Of a DNA stretch of 64,000 nt, positions 41,830 to 50,812 are shown one piece after another. A program made the translations under genes and the position numbers. Source of the stretch: a virus; the IMG/VR virus record IMGVR_UViG_3300047560_000195, positions 1-64,000 of that record, one strand, 5' to 3'. The stretch's first letter is position 1. Every line of letters starts with the position of its first letter. The notes beneath the pieces were generated by a model. That model worked only from the letters and a program-made list of their open reading frames with translations. It did not search any database and had not been told where the DNA came from.

Positions 41830-42699
41830 TTAAACGCCAGCGGAATTGGTATAGCCTTGGAATCCTTGATTCCAGACAACACGAACTTCCGGGTAACCGA
41901 CGAAAGTAACAGCGGTACCGCTAGCCAGCGTAACAGCTGAGTTAACAGTAACCGTAGTACCGTTCACGTTAGTGACGGTAATGAAGTTACCACCCAGTGA
42001 ACCCGTACCAGTCGGAGCAATAAGCTGCATACCAGCCTGAATCGCAGAGTTAGCTGCGGTCAGGGTAACCGTGGTGTTAGAACCAGAGGTGCTAGCGACA
42101 GCTGCAACAGATACCGCAGTATCAGGAACAAGCTGTACAACACGGAACGGAAGAGCCGTAGCAACACGAGTGTTACCAACCGTACCAGAGGTGATAACAC
42201 CGCCAGATACAGACATTGCAGAGTCACCAGAGGTGGTGCTGCCCGTAGCGCCAGTAATAGCGTATACGTTCGTACCAACAAATGACTGAGACAGGTAACC
42301 AATGGTTGAACCGGTGTTAGCCAGTGAAGTGCTCTGTGAAGTAACAGCTACGCGAAGAACCGTACGCGGATCATCGATGATGTACGCAACGGCATCCTGA
42401 GCAACCGTACCAGCAGGCCAGTACTGAGCACGCAGCTTCTGCTGGGTAGACGGATTGGTGTATTCAACACCGACGAAGACACCAAGGGTGCCATCGACAG
42501 CCGTACCCGGAGAGCTAGCCGCACTCATGGCTGATTTAATAACCGTACCACCAGAAAGCTGAACGAGGTCGCCGTTAAACAGGTTCACGTTGTAGCCCGT
42601 AGCAATCGGGTACATACGAGTAGAACCTGCATAGGGAAGACCACCCAGCTCATTTTCCGCCTTAAACCCGTAGGGGGCTGAGACAATAGGATAAGCCAT
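41830..42699 (-). CDS. Capsid decoration/stabilising-like protein
   Basis: 289 residues, just upstream of the major capsid gene. The opening MAYPIVSAPYGFKAENELGG and PYAGSTRMYPIATGYNVNLF and the later LGVFVGVEYTNPSTQQKLRA are typical of a head protein paired with this kind of capsid. The C-terminal half is Ser/Thr/Val-rich with an Ig-like look (NTTVTLTAANSAIQAGMQLI). It probably decorates or stabilises the capsid. Confidence 0.72.
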   Translation of the reverse strand: MAYPIVSAPYGFKAENELGGLPYAGSTRMYPIATGYNVNLFNGDLVQLSGGTVIKSAMSAASSPGTAVDGTLGVFVGVEYTNPSTQQKLRAQYWPAGTVAQDAVAYIIDDPRTVLRVAVTSQSTSLANTGSTIGYLSQSFVGTNVYAITGATGSTTSGDSAMSVSGGVITSGTVGNTRVATALPFRVVQLVPDTAVSVAAVASTSGSNTTVTLTAANSAIQAGMQLIAPTGTGSLGGNFITVTNVNGTTVTVNSAVTLASGTAVTFVGYPEVRVVWNQGFQGYTNSAGV

Positions 42700-42721
42700 A
42701 GGAAAACTCCTAAATTAAAGA

Positions 42722-43171
42722 TTATGACCCTTTGCCAAAGCTCGTCTCAGATTTTCCTTCTTTGAAGATGGGCATCCGAGGGTCACTTTGACGCATCAGA
42801 TTGTTATCCACAGCCTTCGTTTGATTATCTGTCTGCTGATTAACGTAAGCATTACGCTGTTCAACAAACTCAAGCGGAGTCTTGCAAAGCAACAACCCGC
42901 CAATCTCAATGTTGTCTTTAAAACGACTATTGGGATCGACTAGCAGTGTGAATTTAGGTTGCTCCTCAAGACGGCATGGCTCCCATCCCTCACGGAATTT
43001 AGAAGACAAGTTGCGTGCATTAGGAACACCCATAACAGTTGAAGCAATCCATCGATAGGCATAACCCGGTTCTTTATCGGGTTCGGGGAGTAGTTCCGGG
43101 GGCATCCACTGCTTAGGGCGCTCCGAAAATTCTCTGTTATCCATATCTCGGTTGATTCTGTTCGCAGCCAT
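42722..43171 (-). CDS. Conserved head-region protein
   Basis: 149 residues. The middle (REGWEPCRLEEQP, then DNIEIGGLLLCKTPLEFVEQ and RNAYV) and the end (SDPRMPIFKEGKSETSFGKG) form a conserved late-region signature that I recall next to scaffold genes in other phages. It is acidic and mixed helix/strand. Probably a minor head protein or assembly factor. The function is unknown. Confidence 0.62.
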   Translation of the reverse strand: MAANRINRDMDNREFSERPKQWMPPELLPEPDKEPGYAYRWIASTVMGVPNARNLSSKFREGWEPCRLEEQPKFTLLVDPNSRFKDNIEIGGLLLCKTPLEFVEQRNAYVNQQTDNQTKAVDNNLMRQSDPRMPIFKEGKSETSFGKGS

Positions 43172-43172
43172 G

Positions 43173-44138
43173 TCAGGCCTCCAATTTTAAAAGTTCACGG
43201 ACGTATTGTTCGGGGGTTAGCCCGAGTTTCTTGGCAATCGCTACCTGAGACGCTTTAAGTCTCACCCTTTTAGGGGCGGTGCTACGAGTAGCCGGAGCTA
43301 CGACCGTGGCTGGCTTTGCTTTGGGCTTGTCTGCTACAGGCTCTGCCGTTTCTTCCTCGTCAAAATAGTCGGGGAAGCGTTTCCGCATAGTCTTGTCCAA
43401 CTTTGCGTAGTAATCATCGGTACCCACATACTCGGCTCCATACTTTTCCCGAAGGTCTTCATGGACACCTAATGCCATTGCCGTCATAACCCGGTCAGGT
43501 CCGAACCATGGGTTATCTTCTTGCCACTCCATAGCCTTAGGGTCAGGTCTCGGAGCTTTTGGCACAGGTGGAGTATATGGAACCTGTTGTTGCGGTTGTA
43601 CAGTATTGAATTCTTCTTGTAAAGAATTTTCCTTTTTCTCTTTCTTTACTCGATCAAGCTCAACCTGTAAGCGAGTCATTTTCTCCTGAGCTTCTGCCAT
43701 AGCATCAGAATCACCCGCTTCATATGCGTCTTTAAATTCTTTTTTAGCGGCTTTAAGCTGGAGCTTAGTCGCTTCCTTCATAGTCTCCTGATACTCAGCG
43801 GCCTTGGTATTAACAAGGTCTTTAATTCGCTTATTCTCAGCATAGACAGTTTGAAGCGCTTCCATGGCGGCAGCGTGTTCACGCTCCATCATTTCTCTAG
43901 CACGTCGCTCATCATTCCACACTTTCTTCATGCGGATGAGTTTGTCCTTAGCGTCCTTACTGTACTTATCAAGGTCATCGACCTCGACTTCCAGTTTCTT
44001 TACACGCTCAGGATCAGACGGAGTACGACCCCTATCCTCTTCAGGAATATCGTCCTCAATCTCAATCTCGATATTGCCGCCTTCAGCGAGTTTTGTTTCC
44101 TGCTCGTCAGGGAATTGAAAATCTAATTCACCGGGCAT
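43173..44138 (-). CDS. Scaffold-like head protein
   Basis: 321 residues with the usual scaffold layout: an acidic N-terminus (IEIEIEDDIPEEDRGR), a long coiled coil (about residues 50-180, for example KLQLKAAKKEFKDAYEAGDS), a Pro/Gln linker and a basic helix-turn-helix-like C-terminus (RVRLKASQVAIAKKLGLTPE) that can bind capsid subunits. It lies between portal and capsid genes, the standard position of a scaffold. It would guide procapsid assembly and then leave. Confidence 0.75.
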   Translation of the reverse strand: MPGELDFQFPDEQETKLAEGGNIEIEIEDDIPEEDRGRTPSDPERVKKLEVEVDDLDKYSKDAKDKLIRMKKVWNDERRAREMMEREHAAAMEALQTVYAENKRIKDLVNTKAAEYQETMKEATKLQLKAAKKEFKDAYEAGDSDAMAEAQEKMTRLQVELDRVKKEKKENSLQEEFNTVQPQQQVPYTPPVPKAPRPDPKAMEWQEDNPWFGPDRVMTAMALGVHEDLREKYGAEYVGTDDYYAKLDKTMRKRFPDYFDEEETAEPVADKPKAKPATVVAPATRSTAPKRVRLKASQVAIAKKLGLTPEQYVRELLKLEA

Positions 44139-44149
44139 GTCCGCCTCCT

Positions 44150-44554
44150 TTAAAACTTACGACGAATACCACGTGGATCTTCGACAACCGCTTCTACGCT
44201 GTCATCGTTAATAATCCGGAATTCACGATCGTGAATAAGCAACCGGGTACCTGCATTCGGTCTTACCAATACAAAGTCACCTTCGCTGCACCAAGGACCA
44301 GACGGGAACCGTTCTGCGTCCTTATAACAATCGGGTCCCATCTTCACGACGAACAGCACCGTAGTGAGCAGCTCATCATGACGTATTGTCTCGTCAGCCT
44401 TCAACAGCCCACCCTCGTAGGCTTTGTCAGCTTCAGGAATAGCGCACAGGATCCGATAACCCTTAGGTTCTGGCAGTTGTTTTGCCTTCTCTTCAGACGA
44501 TTTGTTCATTACCGCCTCAAGATCCACTGCCATACTAAGATCAACATTACTCAT
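44150..44554 (-). CDS. GroES-like co-chaperonin (T4 gp31 type)
   Basis: 134 residues. I chose ATG at 44554 (MSNVDLSMAVDLEAVMNKSS) over a frame 14 codons longer that lies within the upstream gene. The core GYRILCAIPEADKAYEGGLL, then STVLF-like ELLTTVLFVVKMGPDCYKD, and GDFVLVRPNAGTRL with a final INDDSVEAVVEDP match the order of GroES strands, including a likely mobile loop (about residues 40-55). It could replace host GroES on GroEL to fold capsid protein. Its position among head genes supports this. Confidence 0.78.
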   Translation of the reverse strand: MSNVDLSMAVDLEAVMNKSSEEKAKQLPEPKGYRILCAIPEADKAYEGGLLKADETIRHDELLTTVLFVVKMGPDCYKDAERFPSGPWCSEGDFVLVRPNAGTRLLIHDREFRIINDDSVEAVVEDPRGIRRKF

Positions 44555-44744
44555 TGTCCGAGTTCTCCAAACGTTGTTTAAGGGTTTCAATAACAAAACA
44601 TGCAGACTCTAACCCCCGAATCTGCCCACATGTATACCGATACTCGTCATACGAACTTACCTTGTCCGATGCTAGCGCGTCGGCCAGCAGTGCCATCCGC
44701 TCCCTCATTTCTGTGATGAGATAGCCAAGATGCCGGTCAATCAT
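44547..44744 (-). CDS. Small helical head-region protein
   Basis: 65 residues, start preceded by AAAGGAGGG. The sequence MIDRHLGYLITEMRERMALL followed by ADALASDKVSSYDEYRYTCG and QIRGLESACFVIETLKQRLE looks like a two-helix hairpin, a plan known for small phage head proteins. It overlaps the GroES-like gene by 8 bases and may be a portal or packaging accessory. No enzyme motif. Confidence 0.6.
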   Translation of the reverse strand: MIDRHLGYLITEMRERMALLADALASDKVSSYDEYRYTCGQIRGLESACFVIETLKQRLENSDNE

Positions 44745-44764
44745 GATGCCCTCCTTTACGTTTA

Positions 44765-47386
44765 TTACTCTTCAGCTTTACCTTTATTGGCTTGCTGCTT
44801 TACGGTTTGCCTGTCGGACATATCTCTCTGATGTATCCGATCACGCGCCTTCTGCTCTTTGTCATGAGCAAGCTGGCCTTCGTGCTTGATAACGTCCATC
44901 GCCAACTCATTTTGTTGCTGATGGTGCTGGCTGTTGATATCCGTCATGTGCGTGAAGGCCTCCATCGTGGCTTTAGCCTTCATATCCCGCACTCTTAGAT
45001 CACGCTCTGAGCCAGCCTTAAGCGTATCAACGGCCAACTGCGTTCTGCGTAGTCTGAGATCCTCCGACTTAAGCTGCGATTCCACCTGCAACTCTTGTTC
45101 CTTCAACATAATCTCGGCCTTATCCTTCTCGGCCTTACGCTTAACTTCTTCAGCCTTGATCTGTAGCTCTTGCTGCTGCATCTGCACCATCGGGTCTTGG
45201 GCCTGCGCCTGCGCTTGCTGCTGTGCTACTTGCGCTTGGTTCTGCTGAAGTAGCTGCTGGGAAGCCTGAGCAAGGAGCGGGGCCAGACGTGCTTCAACTT
45301 CCGGGTCCATGTTAATGTCTTCACCGGACTCGTCCTTCTGCGGCGGCAGGTTAAAGCCAAGCTGCTTCTCAATCTCTACACGGTATGCAAACCCAAGGTG
45401 CTCGTTGATATGAGCCATCATCGCAGCTGCGATCTGCTGGGCCATCGGGTTACCCTGCATAAGCTGCTGGATCTTGGGATCCTGCATCGCACTCATATGC
45501 ACCGTGATGTGCGCTTGATGATCTTGGTACGCAAACGCCTTGACCGGCTTCACCATGAGGACCGCTTGGTTTTCCGAAACGGGGTCCATAGGTTTCTGAT
45601 CCTCCGCCATTGGCACGAGCTTTGCCCCGTTCTTGATACCCAGAACGTCCAGCATCTCACGGTAGAGGAGCGGCATATTGAAAAGCTGTGGCGAACCTTG
45701 CGCCAATTGGAATACCGCTTGGTACTGTACGATTTTTTGGGCCATCGTCGAGGCATTGGGATCTGATACCGGAATGACATCGACATTCGAATAATCCGAC
45801 TTTCTAGCCTTGCGAGAGCCCTCATCCGGATCATAGTCGTAGTCCTCTGGTGCGTAGTCAGCGATGATTCGCTTCAGGAGCTTGAGCTCCTGTTTCAGTG
45901 AGAAGTGGATGCGGGCCTGAATAGCCGACATCGTCTTGAGTGTTCTCTCAAGGATAGCCAGCGTGGTGCCAACCGGTGCCTGTGAAGACATGTCAGAAAT
46001 CTGAAGATCAGCCGTGTTAGCGAATCTCCGTCCTTCCTCAATGATCTTGTCCATGAGCCCGGCCAAGACCTGTGACGGCTCCTTATAAGGCAGCGGCATC
46101 AGGTTATCCCTGAGTACACCAGAGGGAACATCTACATCCTTCCACTCGCCCGGAGCGATCGGGGTGTCATCTCCCTTAATACGCAGCCCACGAGTCTTAA
46201 ACCCGCCCGGCAGATTCGATAGAGTCCCCGCGTCCACGAGCTGACGGATAATAGAAGTCCCGCTCTTAGCGTATGCACCGATGAGGTGGATTAGGCCAAA
46301 GTAGTAGAACCCAAAGCCGGGGATATACCCGTAATGTACGAAATGCTGCCTTTTCTGATGAGTCTCATCATCTGGCTCCCAGTTACGACGGATAGCCAAG
46401 ACCTTCTGAGTCCCCTTCTCAATAGTAACTACGTACGGGAGAGCTATGCCTGTCGGCTCACCGTCCTCGTCCGTGTCCTCAAACCCCTTGAGGTCCAAGT
46501 CGACCTGCATTTCTAGCAGCTTGTAACGGTTGTCAGTGGTAGCACGGAAGCCCATCTTCTCGGCGATAGTCTTCTCAACCTCGTCCAGCGAACCGTCTGG
46601 CTCACCCAAGTCCTCATCGAGGTAGAACCCCTCGATCTGTAACTGCCTGAGCTGGTTCTCCGTCTTCCGCATGATATGAGTCAAACGTGGAGTAGACCTG
46701 ATATCCGAGGCACCGTAGGGGACGACTACATCTTCAGCCGTGACGTACAGGGCTACCTGACGACCAACTGACGGGTCGTAGTACACCTTCTTAAACGCAT
46801 TACCCGACAGGCCAAGGCCCCAGAGCATCCGCTCAGTCTCAGGCCGGTACTCCGGCATCTCCTCCGTGAGCTGGTAGTTCATGTCATCCTGAACGCGCTC
46901 AGCAGACTTCTTCTTGTCCGGGGTCTCCTTACCAATAATAAGAGTCTTCACCGGACCTTGAGCCGGGAAGATAGACATCATTGTTTCCGCTTGGAACTTG
47001 ACGAGGGCTTCAGCCAGCAGCGGGTGGTACACACCGCACGCGCCTTCCCATGGCTCTGCTCTCTCCTCGATCTTAAGACCAAGGAGCTCAAGTCCGTCTA
47101 CGTACGTCTGTATCCAGTCCTTACGTGAGGAGATGTCGTCCTCAAAGTCACCAATGAGGTCCCCTGCCAGCTGGTCAAGATCGCCCTGATCCATCTGTTC
47201 TGCGAGGTTGGCATTGAAATCGTCGTCTTCTTCCTTGCCCGGTTCGAGGATAATCTCCAGATCACCCATACCAATAGTTACTGACTCAGGATCCTCGATC
47301 TCAATCTCGAGCGGTTCCGCATTCGGATCTTGCGCCATCTGAGCAATACCCATAGGGGCAGCGTAAAGCGATTTCTCTATAGCCAT
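44765..47386 (-). CDS. Portal protein
   Basis: 873 residues, in line with long portals of P22-like and related podoviruses. After an acidic N-terminus come DWIQTYVDGLELLGLKIEER and EPWEGACGVYHPLLAEALVK, then the clip/stem region with GNAFKKVYYD and IPGFGFYYFGLIHLIGAYAK. The C-terminal 200 residues form a Gln-rich coiled-coil barrel (QQLLQQNQAQVAQQQAQAQ). It forms the dodecameric DNA channel at the capsid vertex. It directly follows the terminase large subunit gene. Confidence 0.93.
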   Translation of the reverse strand: MAIEKSLYAAPMGIAQMAQDPNAEPLEIEIEDPESVTIGMGDLEIILEPGKEEDDDFNANLAEQMDQGDLDQLAGDLIGDFEDDISSRKDWIQTYVDGLELLGLKIEERAEPWEGACGVYHPLLAEALVKFQAETMMSIFPAQGPVKTLIIGKETPDKKKSAERVQDDMNYQLTEEMPEYRPETERMLWGLGLSGNAFKKVYYDPSVGRQVALYVTAEDVVVPYGASDIRSTPRLTHIMRKTENQLRQLQIEGFYLDEDLGEPDGSLDEVEKTIAEKMGFRATTDNRYKLLEMQVDLDLKGFEDTDEDGEPTGIALPYVVTIEKGTQKVLAIRRNWEPDDETHQKRQHFVHYGYIPGFGFYYFGLIHLIGAYAKSGTSIIRQLVDAGTLSNLPGGFKTRGLRIKGDDTPIAPGEWKDVDVPSGVLRDNLMPLPYKEPSQVLAGLMDKIIEEGRRFANTADLQISDMSSQAPVGTTLAILERTLKTMSAIQARIHFSLKQELKLLKRIIADYAPEDYDYDPDEGSRKARKSDYSNVDVIPVSDPNASTMAQKIVQYQAVFQLAQGSPQLFNMPLLYREMLDVLGIKNGAKLVPMAEDQKPMDPVSENQAVLMVKPVKAFAYQDHQAHITVHMSAMQDPKIQQLMQGNPMAQQIAAAMMAHINEHLGFAYRVEIEKQLGFNLPPQKDESGEDINMDPEVEARLAPLLAQASQQLLQQNQAQVAQQQAQAQAQDPMVQMQQQELQIKAEEVKRKAEKDKAEIMLKEQELQVESQLKSEDLRLRRTQLAVDTLKAGSERDLRVRDMKAKATMEAFTHMTDINSQHHQQQNELAMDVIKHEGQLAHDKEQKARDRIHQRDMSDRQTVKQQANKGKAEE

Positions 47387-47400
47387 CTAAGGACCTCTAA

Positions 47401-48930
47401 TTAGTAGTAAGCACGCTTACGTGCCTTGAAAAACTGGGGCTCATCGGGCTCGTCCGTAGGGAGACGTACAAACCCACCGTTTCTAAACCGCATCAGCGCC
47501 ATTACCGTGGAGTCCACCAAGTCGTCATGTGACCCAAATGGAAACGCTGCTAGCTCCTCGATCAGCTCTTCAGCCCAACGTGTTTCCGGCACCCATACCA
47601 ATTCTGAGCGAATAATATCAGCCACGGAATTAAGCCGCGCTGTTTTATCTCCACTACCCCTATGAGGGGTATATTCCTGCACCGCCATACCTGTGCGCCG
47701 GAGTTCTTGATACAGGGCCGTACCTGCCGACTTCTTCTCCACAATAAACGCATCTGGCTGGTACTCGCTGTACTGTTGATACGCGAGGTCTTTTAACTCT
47801 GGGAACTCGACACGCTTCTTAATACTGTTTAGCAGGATGATGTTATAGGCGCTCGTCTGCTCGTTGAGGAACACGCCCCATGTAGTAAGTGCCGTGAAGT
47901 CCGCACGGTTATTAGTTTCGGCAGCGGCGTCCAGAGACATGATGATGTATTCGCACGAGGGAGGACGCTCTTGCTTCCATAACTGCCACCAATCGCGCTT
48001 GACGATGGCGGCTTCCTCGCCGGTCGGGTTCTGCTGAAACTGCGCGTTCCACTGGAACAGCGGCATACCCGCCTTGATCCGTCGTAGTGCCTCGAGTGTG
48101 TACTGTTCCGGCCAGAGAGCCGCCTCATTCGGCGTGTTCTCATTAAATATGGCAGGAAACTCAATTACCTCGTACTGATCCGTGTCCTCATTGTGGATCA
48201 TGTCGCGCACCACGCGACCTGTCAGATCGTCTTGATGCCATCTTGTCTGGATGATCGCTACGCGACCACCCGGCATCAGTCGGGTCCGTGCTCCGTAGGT
48301 AAACCACTCATAAGCGCGGTCAAATACATCAAGGTTGCCATTAATAATGTCCTGCTCGTTGTGCGGATCGTCAACCAGTAGGAGGTCAGCACCGCGACCA
48401 GCGAGCGCAGACCCAACACCGCAAGCAAAATACTCGCCACCAGCATTAGTATTCCAACGACCGGCAGACTTACTATCAGCGGCCAGAGTAACTGTGGGAA
48501 AGATGTCTTTATAGGTTTGCGTATCAATGATGTTCCTTACTTTGCGACCAAAATCTACAGCGAGGTCTGTGGTGTGAGACACCATCAGGATCTTCTTGTT
48601 CGGATACTTACCAATGAACCATGCCGGGTAGTAAATAGACACCAGCTGACTCTTACCGTGGCGAGGCGGGATATTTACACAGACCCGATCCTTCGTCCCA
48701 TCGGCCAAAGCCATTAATTGGTTGGCTAGGATCCTGTGATGTTTACCAACCTTATAGTCCTCCTGCATCTTTTTGCAGAATTCGATGAGGTCGTCACGGC
48801 ACGCTTGTGCGGATCTTCGCTTAGCTAGCTCATCTATGAGCTGACCGACTTCTTCTGCCTCTTCAGGAGACAGAATATCCATATGCTGGGACAAGAAGTC
48901 CAGCTCAGCGTCGTCAAGGATTTGACTCAC
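47401..48930 (-). CDS. terL: Terminase large subunit
   Basis: 509 residues. Walker A is PPRHGKSQ (88-95), Walker B LLLVDD (183-188), and HTTDLAVDFG plus GVGSALAGRGAD lie between. The nuclease domain shows the acidic triad Asp334 (MSLDAA), Glu398 (VEKK) and Asp469-473 (HDDLVD). It should pump DNA into the procapsid and cut concatemers. The start overlaps the small subunit stop by 4 bases. Length and motifs are standard, so it is likely functional. Confidence 0.95.
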   Translation of the reverse strand: MSQILDDAELDFLSQHMDILSPEEAEEVGQLIDELAKRRSAQACRDDLIEFCKKMQEDYKVGKHHRILANQLMALADGTKDRVCVNIPPRHGKSQLVSIYYPAWFIGKYPNKKILMVSHTTDLAVDFGRKVRNIIDTQTYKDIFPTVTLAADSKSAGRWNTNAGGEYFACGVGSALAGRGADLLLVDDPHNEQDIINGNLDVFDRAYEWFTYGARTRLMPGGRVAIIQTRWHQDDLTGRVVRDMIHNEDTDQYEVIEFPAIFNENTPNEAALWPEQYTLEALRRIKAGMPLFQWNAQFQQNPTGEEAAIVKRDWWQLWKQERPPSCEYIIMSLDAAAETNNRADFTALTTWGVFLNEQTSAYNIILLNSIKKRVEFPELKDLAYQQYSEYQPDAFIVEKKSAGTALYQELRRTGMAVQEYTPHRGSGDKTARLNSVADIIRSELVWVPETRWAEELIEELAAFPFGSHDDLVDSTVMALMRFRNGGFVRLPTDEPDEPQFFKARKRAYY

Positions 48931-49499
48931 AGACCAAGCTCCGCATCTACGTCGATAATCTCTCCTTCAATCGGGGGTGGCATGGGAGTAATGTCTTTCG
49001 GCTCACGCAGCGCGGCGATTTTGGCACGCACATTATTAATAAGGTCTTCAGTGGACCTGTGAGTGACCGTAACTTCCGATTTTTCGGTGAAAAGCCCCAC
49101 GTCCGTAATCTTACCTAGCAGTTCTAGGGCTCTCATACGCACCTTGGGATCCGGATTATCGGATTCCAGCAGTAGTTTGTTGGTTACAAGCAGCCGAATT
49201 TGCGTGGCATTGTCCACGACCCGCACCGAGTACTCCTTAATAAGCTCATTTACGAGCCCGTAAGTAGCAGGACGGAAGCTTTGGCTGGTTTTCAGCAGCT
49301 TTGGCTGATTATCCACGTCCTCTATAAGCTCATAGAGGGCTTTTTCAGCGGCATCTTGGTCGTCTTCGGAGGGTATTTCCTCCTCGATACCTAAAAGGTT
49401 GAGAGTTCTACAGGCAGCTTCGACTTTTTCCTTGAAATCGGAAAGTTTTGCCCCTGATTCTGGGAAAGGTATGGCTAAGTCTGGGTTGATTTCAAGCAT
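48927..49499 (-). CDS. terS: Terminase small subunit
   Basis: 190 residues from ATG 49499; the frame continues upstream to a TTG at 49559, but that lies upstream of the probable start of transcription. It overlaps TerL by 4 bases. The sequence is helical with a central YGLVNELIKEYSVRVVDNATQIR and a C-terminal VTVTHRSTEDLINNVRAKIA followed by a Pro-rich tail (PMPPPIEGEIIDV), as in known small terminases. It should recognise phage DNA at packaging. First gene of the late operon. Confidence 0.82.
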   Translation of the reverse strand: MLEINPDLAIPFPESGAKLSDFKEKVEAACRTLNLLGIEEEIPSEDDQDAAEKALYELIEDVDNQPKLLKTSQSFRPATYGLVNELIKEYSVRVVDNATQIRLLVTNKLLLESDNPDPKVRMRALELLGKITDVGLFTEKSEVTVTHRSTEDLINNVRAKIAALREPKDITPMPPPIEGEIIDVDAELGL

Positions 49500-49549
49500 A
49501 CACGCAGGTCCGCGAGTTTTAGTGCAACCATATGTACACAAAAACAACG

Positions 49550-49579
49550 ATTTAAGCAAGTTTTCAAATTTTTTTGCAA
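49550..49579 (-). promoter_or_regulatory. Candidate promoter for the late operon
   Basis: Read on the minus strand: -35 TTGCAA (plus 49574-49579), 18-base spacer, extended -10 TG-C-TTAAAT (plus 49550-49555 for the hexamer). Transcription would begin near 49543, before terS. The surrounding A/T tracts could act as an UP-like element. Confidence 0.5.
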
Positions 49580-49755
49580 AAAATTTTTGATGGGGCGATT
49601 TATTTTGGCACGGGGGGTGTTTTTGTAAGTGGGTACATTAGAACATTAGGTATGTTGGGAATTTGAAAAATAGGTAGTCGTTTGTATGAATTAGTAATAC
49701 TACGCCTTGGATGGAACCAACTGAGAATTTGGGGGTGTGGGGTCCGAATTTGGCT

Positions 49756-49775
49756 TGTTAGACGATCGTCTAACA
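49756..49775. promoter_or_regulatory. Operator-like palindrome P1
   Basis: TGTTAGACGATCGTCTAACA is a perfect 20-bp palindrome, the most symmetrical of six related sites in the window (P1-P6). It lies between the late promoter and the 49870 gene, about 40 bases before its likely -10. It probably binds a homodimeric regulator. Confidence 0.75.
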
Positions 49776-49820
49776 GGATATCTCTTGCGTACTTAAGAGA
49801 ATTCATGGGATTCTATAACC

Positions 49821-49844
49821 GTGGAGAGGGATTTCCCCTCCCAC
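49821..49844 (+). other. 5' leader stem-loop before the 49870 gene
   Basis: GTGGAGAGGG (49821-49830) pairs with CCCCTCCCAC (49835-49844), leaving a bulged A and a short loop. A TATAAC (49814-49819) lies just upstream and may be a -10 box, so the mRNA could begin with this stem. The sequence after the stem (ACTTAACT ... GGAGA) is also found after the stem at 54118-54136. Confidence 0.6.
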
Positions 49845-49869
49845 TTAACTATAAATTGGAGATTACACC

Positions 49870-50433
49870 ATGAACGCAACCAACATTAAATCAATGGAAG
49901 CAACCATCAAGTCTTTGATCCTTTCTGCTTCACTCATCAAGCTGACAACTGAGACTTGCAAATCAGATATGCAAGTTCGTAACAAGTGGGTATTCCTTGC
50001 CAAGTCTTATCACGATGAGGGCATCGTTTCGCTGATGCTTAACAAGCCCGAACGGGGTGAAAAATCACCCTATGAGAAGTTGCACAACCAGATAGAGACG
50101 GCTATCAGGTTGAGCTTCGACGGGGAAGTTCAAGACCTTATGAATAAGGAACCTAAGACGCTATCCAAGATAGATCAAGGAACTCGCAGGTATTGGCAAC
50201 AACAAGTCGGGCGTTACTTCTCAGGTATCCGCTCGCATATTGCTAACTTCGAGAAGGCTGAACAGGATGAGGCTGAGTCTAAGACTCGCACCACGAAGTC
50301 CAAGAAAACTCGCATTCTTGAGGGTATGACTCAGATAGTCAAGATCGCCAAGGGCTATGAGTCAGCCGACTTTGATATCAAGTCTTTCCTCTCGAAGATG
50401 CAAGAGGCTGAGAACATCGTTAAGGGCAAGTAG
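49870..50433 (+). CDS. Unknown early protein beginning MNAT
   Basis: 187 residues, ATG at 49870 with TTGGAGA upstream. The protein is helical, basic, without membrane segments: KEPKTLSKIDQGTRRYWQQQ is followed by VGRYFSGIRSHIANFEKAEQ and a Lys/Thr-rich hinge (TKSKKTRILEG). No family is recognised. It is the first plus-strand gene of the right arm and is preceded by palindrome P1 and a stem-loop leader similar to that of the 54156 gene, whose protein also begins MNAT. This suggests co-regulation. Confidence 0.7.
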   Translation: MNATNIKSMEATIKSLILSASLIKLTTETCKSDMQVRNKWVFLAKSYHDEGIVSLMLNKPERGEKSPYEKLHNQIETAIRLSFDGEVQDLMNKEPKTLSKIDQGTRRYWQQQVGRYFSGIRSHIANFEKAEQDEAESKTRTTKSKKTRILEGMTQIVKIAKGYESADFDIKSFLSKMQEAENIVKGK

Positions 50434-50441
50434 TCAACCAC

Positions 50442-50459
50442 GGGGCCAAGGATGGCCCC
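50442..50459 (+). other. Intergenic hairpin
   Basis: GGGGCC (50442-50447) and GGCCCC (50454-50459) form a 6-bp GC stem with a 6-base loop between two early genes. No T-run follows, so it more likely stabilises or processes mRNA than terminates. Confidence 0.4.
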
Positions 50460-50474
50460 ACCTCAATGGAGTAA

Positions 50475-50795
50475 ATGAATATGAACGCATACACAATGAC
50501 TTGGATGATTATCCCATCTCATGCACCAGATTCCATGCCCGAGTTCGGTCGCGAGTCTGACGTATCTCTCAACGTTTGCCTTAAGAGGATCAAGGGGATA
50601 TGGCAAGCCTACGATTGTTCCGAAGAAGAGCGCCGTCCACTAGCATGGGCATATGAAATTAAGGACCAACATGGAAGGACAGTAGATAACGATCGGCTAG
50701 TAGATGGTAAATGGATGGAATTGACGGATAACCGGCGCGAGTACCAATTGGCGTTTTACGCTTCCCACAAAATGCTAGGTCCGGTATATCCTTAA
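50475..50795 (+). CDS. Unknown early protein
   Basis: 106 residues from ATG 50475; a second ATG at 50481 would give a start MNAYTMT similar to the MNA- openings nearby. GGAG lies 6-12 bases upstream. The protein is mixed helix and strand with many Trp and Tyr (IKGIWQAYDCSEEERRPLAW, then DGKWMELTDNRREYQLAFYA). No family is recognised. A clear terminator follows, so it closes the first plus-strand unit of the right arm. Confidence 0.65.
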   Translation: MNMNAYTMTWMIIPSHAPDSMPEFGRESDVSLNVCLKRIKGIWQAYDCSEEERRPLAWAYEIKDQHGRTVDNDRLVDGKWMELTDNRREYQLAFYASHKMLGPVYP

Positions 50796-50812
50796 TCGAG
50801 CCTTGACCGATC

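Larger units (their letters stand above)
49500..49869. promoter_or_regulatory. Divergent control region between late and early arms
   Basis: A 370-base gap between terS (minus) and the 49870 gene (plus). It holds an AT-rich tract (49550-49600), a candidate minus-strand promoter, the perfect palindrome P1, and a stem-loop just before the plus-strand gene. A short plus-strand ORF (49682-49873) runs through it but has no ribosome site of note and covers the palindrome, so I do not call it a gene. Confidence 0.65.

Noticed and set aside
49682-49873. A 63-codon plus-strand ORF in the control region
   Set aside because: It has no clear ribosome site, an unusual composition, covers palindrome P1 and the leader stem-loop, and overlaps the start of the well-supported 49870 gene.
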